A stretch of 64,000 nt of DNA, from the NCBI GenBank assembly GCA_964016885.1, contig OZ024742.1:365615877-365679876 (forward strand), given 5' to 3'. This document shows, one piece after another, positions 62,161-64,000 of this stretch. The notes beneath the pieces were generated by a model. It was not told the DNA's origin and ran no database searches. It saw only the letters and a list, made by a program, of their open reading frames with translations. The stretch is from Eledone cirrhosa (taxonomy: Eukaryota; Mollusca; Cephalopoda; Octopoda; Eledonidae). The translations under genes and the position numbers were made by a program. Positions within the stretch are counted from its first letter, which is position 1. Every line of letters starts with the position of its first letter.

Positions 62161-64000
62161 ACTATATTCCATATATTGTTGTCAGAAAACTATATTCCAT
62201 ATATTGTTGTCAGAAAACTATATTCCATATATTGTCAGAAAAATATATTCTATATATTGTCAGAAAACTATATTCCATATATTGTCAGAAAACTATATTC
62301 CATATATTGTTGTCAGTAAACTATATTCCATATATTGTTGTCAGAAAACTATATTCCATATATTGTTGTCAGTAAACTATATTCCATATATTGTCAGAAA
62401 ACTATATTCCATATATTGTTGTCAGTAAACTATATTCCATATATTGTTGTCAGAAAACTATATTCCATATATTGTTGTCAGAAAACTATATTCCATATAT
62501 TGTCAGAAAACTGTATTCCATATAATGTTGTCAGAAAACTATATTCCATATATTGTCAGACAACTATATTCCATATATTGTTGTCAGTAAACTATATTCC
62601 ATATATTGTTGTCAGAAAACTATATTCCATATATTGTTGTCAGAAAACTATATTCCATATATTGTCAGAAAAATATATTCTATATATTGTCAGAAAACTA
62701 TATTCCATATATTGTTGTCAGTAAACTATATTCCATATATTGTTGTCAGAAAACTATATTCCATATATTGTTGTCAGTAAACTATATTCCATATATTGTT
62801 GTCAGAAAACTATATTCCATATATTGTCAGAAAAATATATTCTATATATTGTCAGAAAACTATATTCCATATATTGTTGTCAGTAAACTATATTCCATAT
62901 ATTGTTGTCAGAAAACTATATTCCATATATTGTTGTCAGTAAACTATATTCCATATATTGTTGTGAGAAAACTATATTCCATATATTGTCAGAAAACTAT
63001 ATTCCATATATTGTCAGGAAACTGTATTCCATATATTGTTGTCTGAAAACTATATTCCATATATTGTCAGACAACTATATTCCATATATTGTTGTCAGTA
63101 AACTATATTCCATATATTGTTGTCAGTAAACTATATTCCATATATTGTCAGAAAACTATATTCCATATATTGTTGTCAGAAAACTATATTCCATATATTG
63201 TCAGAAAACTATATTCCATATATTGTTGTCAGAAAACTATATTCCATATATTGTTGTCAGAAAACTATATTCCATATATTGTTGTCAGTAAACTATATTC
63301 CATATATTGTCAGAAAACTATATTCCATATATTGTTGTCAGAAAACTATATGCCATATATTGTCAGAAAACTATGTTCCATATATTGTCAGAAAAATATA
63401 TTCCATATATTGTTATCAGAAAACTATATTCCATATATTGTCAGAAAACTATATTCCATATATTGTCAGAAAACTATATTCCATATATTGTCAGAAAACT
63501 ATATTCCATATATTGTTATCAGAAAACTATATTCCATATATTGTCAGAAAACTATATTCCATATATTGTTGTCAGAAAACTATATTTCATATAGTGTCAG
63601 AAAACTATATTCCATATATTGTCAGAAAACTATATTCCATATATTGTTGTCAGAAAACTATATTCCATATATTGTTGTCAGAAAACTATATTCCATATAT
63701 TGTCAGAAAACTATATTCCATATATTGTTGTCAGTAAACTATATTCCATATATTGTCAGAAAACTATATTCCATATATTGTTGTCAGAAAACTATATTCC
63801 ATATATTGTCAGAAAACTATATTCCATATATTGTTGTCAGAAAACTATATTCCATATATTGTTGTCAGAAAAATATATTCCATATATTGTCAGAAAACTA
63901 TATTCCATATATTGTTGTCAGAAAACTATATTCCATATATTGTCAGAAAACTATATTCCATATATTGTTGTCAGAAAACTATATTCCATATATTGTTGTC

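Larger units (their letters stand above)
32413..64000 (+). repeat. Satellite array of mixed 25-bp and 28-bp monomers, at least 31.6 kb
   Basis: Each monomer reads TATATTCCATATATTG and then either TCAGAAAAC (25 bp, 'short') or TTGTCAGAAAAC (28 bp, 'long'). At roughly 26.5 bp average this is about 1,200 copies, unbroken to the window edge. GC is about 24-25 per cent. Variants are linked to type: GTAAAC follows long monomers, while GACAAC and GAAATC follow short ones. The first monomers (32413-32520) are more irregular, as at an array edge. The plus strand lacks stop codons except in GTAAAC-type variants, and both lengths are 1 modulo 3, so long meaningless open frames occur in all plus frames. 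Nothing interrupts the array: no transposon, no gene. Confidence 0.98.

Noticed and set aside
32423..63737. Many long plus-strand open frames with SENYIPYIV / RKLYSIYC / QKTIFHIL repeats
   Set aside because: They are frames through a 25/28-bp satellite whose plus strand happens to lack stops. All three frames give the same peptides, there is no start context or flanking domain, and GTAAAC variants end them at random.
32413..64000. CRISPR array
   Set aside because: The repeats are directly adjacent with no unique spacers, and the context is eukaryotic.

Overview
This window looks like non-genic, repeat-dense DNA of a cephalopod mollusc, most likely an octopus. Three things point there: two SINE-type sequences whose tRNA-like heads and tails I recognise as cephalopod-style, extreme TA/CA/GT/GA microsatellite content, and several different GIY-YIG (Penelope-like, PLE) retroelements packed together. 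I see no host protein-coding gene and no canonical tRNA or rRNA gene. The organism assignment is inference from repeat style.

Layout. 1-6.1 kb: unassigned DNA; an 81-bp minisatellite that appears to be an amplified piece of a tRNA-derived SINE (841-2056); a possible non-autonomous Helitron (2430-3363); a LINE 3' zinc-finger remnant; then short foldback units between TA/CA tracts. 6.1-9.6 kb: a decayed PLE carrying an inverted copy of its own 3' half, next to a 5'-truncated, frameshifted LINE with a GA tail. 10.7-13.7 kb: a second PLE type, broken, between two inverted copies of a PLE-end repeat. 13.7-22.9 kb: the best preserved region. A PLE with an uninterrupted 1133-codon ORF on the minus strand (14716-18117) sits head to head, across about 80 bp of TA, with a second PLE (18200-22345) that has ~1 kb direct repeats, a 135-bp inverted terminus and one frameshift in its endonuclease. 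22.9-25.3 kb: two SINEs, a foldback and a 1.1-kb GTT/ATT/GGT array. 25.9-32.4 kb: large palindromes, a third PLE lineage (28826-31279, minus strand, several lesions) and a small mariner-like MITE. 32.4-64.0 kb: one uninterrupted satellite array that runs off the window, built from 25-bp and 28-bp monomers that differ by one TTG, with nested kilobase-scale duplications.

How it works together. The only enzymatic potential is retrotransposition: reverse transcriptase plus GIY-YIG endonuclease in the PLEs, and LINE reverse transcriptase. The 3' regions of one PLE subfamily carry hammerhead-ribozyme-like cores, most completely at 6321-6363 (minus) and 8277-8319 (plus). Many palindromes and inverted repeats here look like head-to-head dimers of PLE 3' ends, usually bordered by TA tracts. 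The satellite shows block duplication with gains and losses of whole monomers, as expected from unequal exchange.
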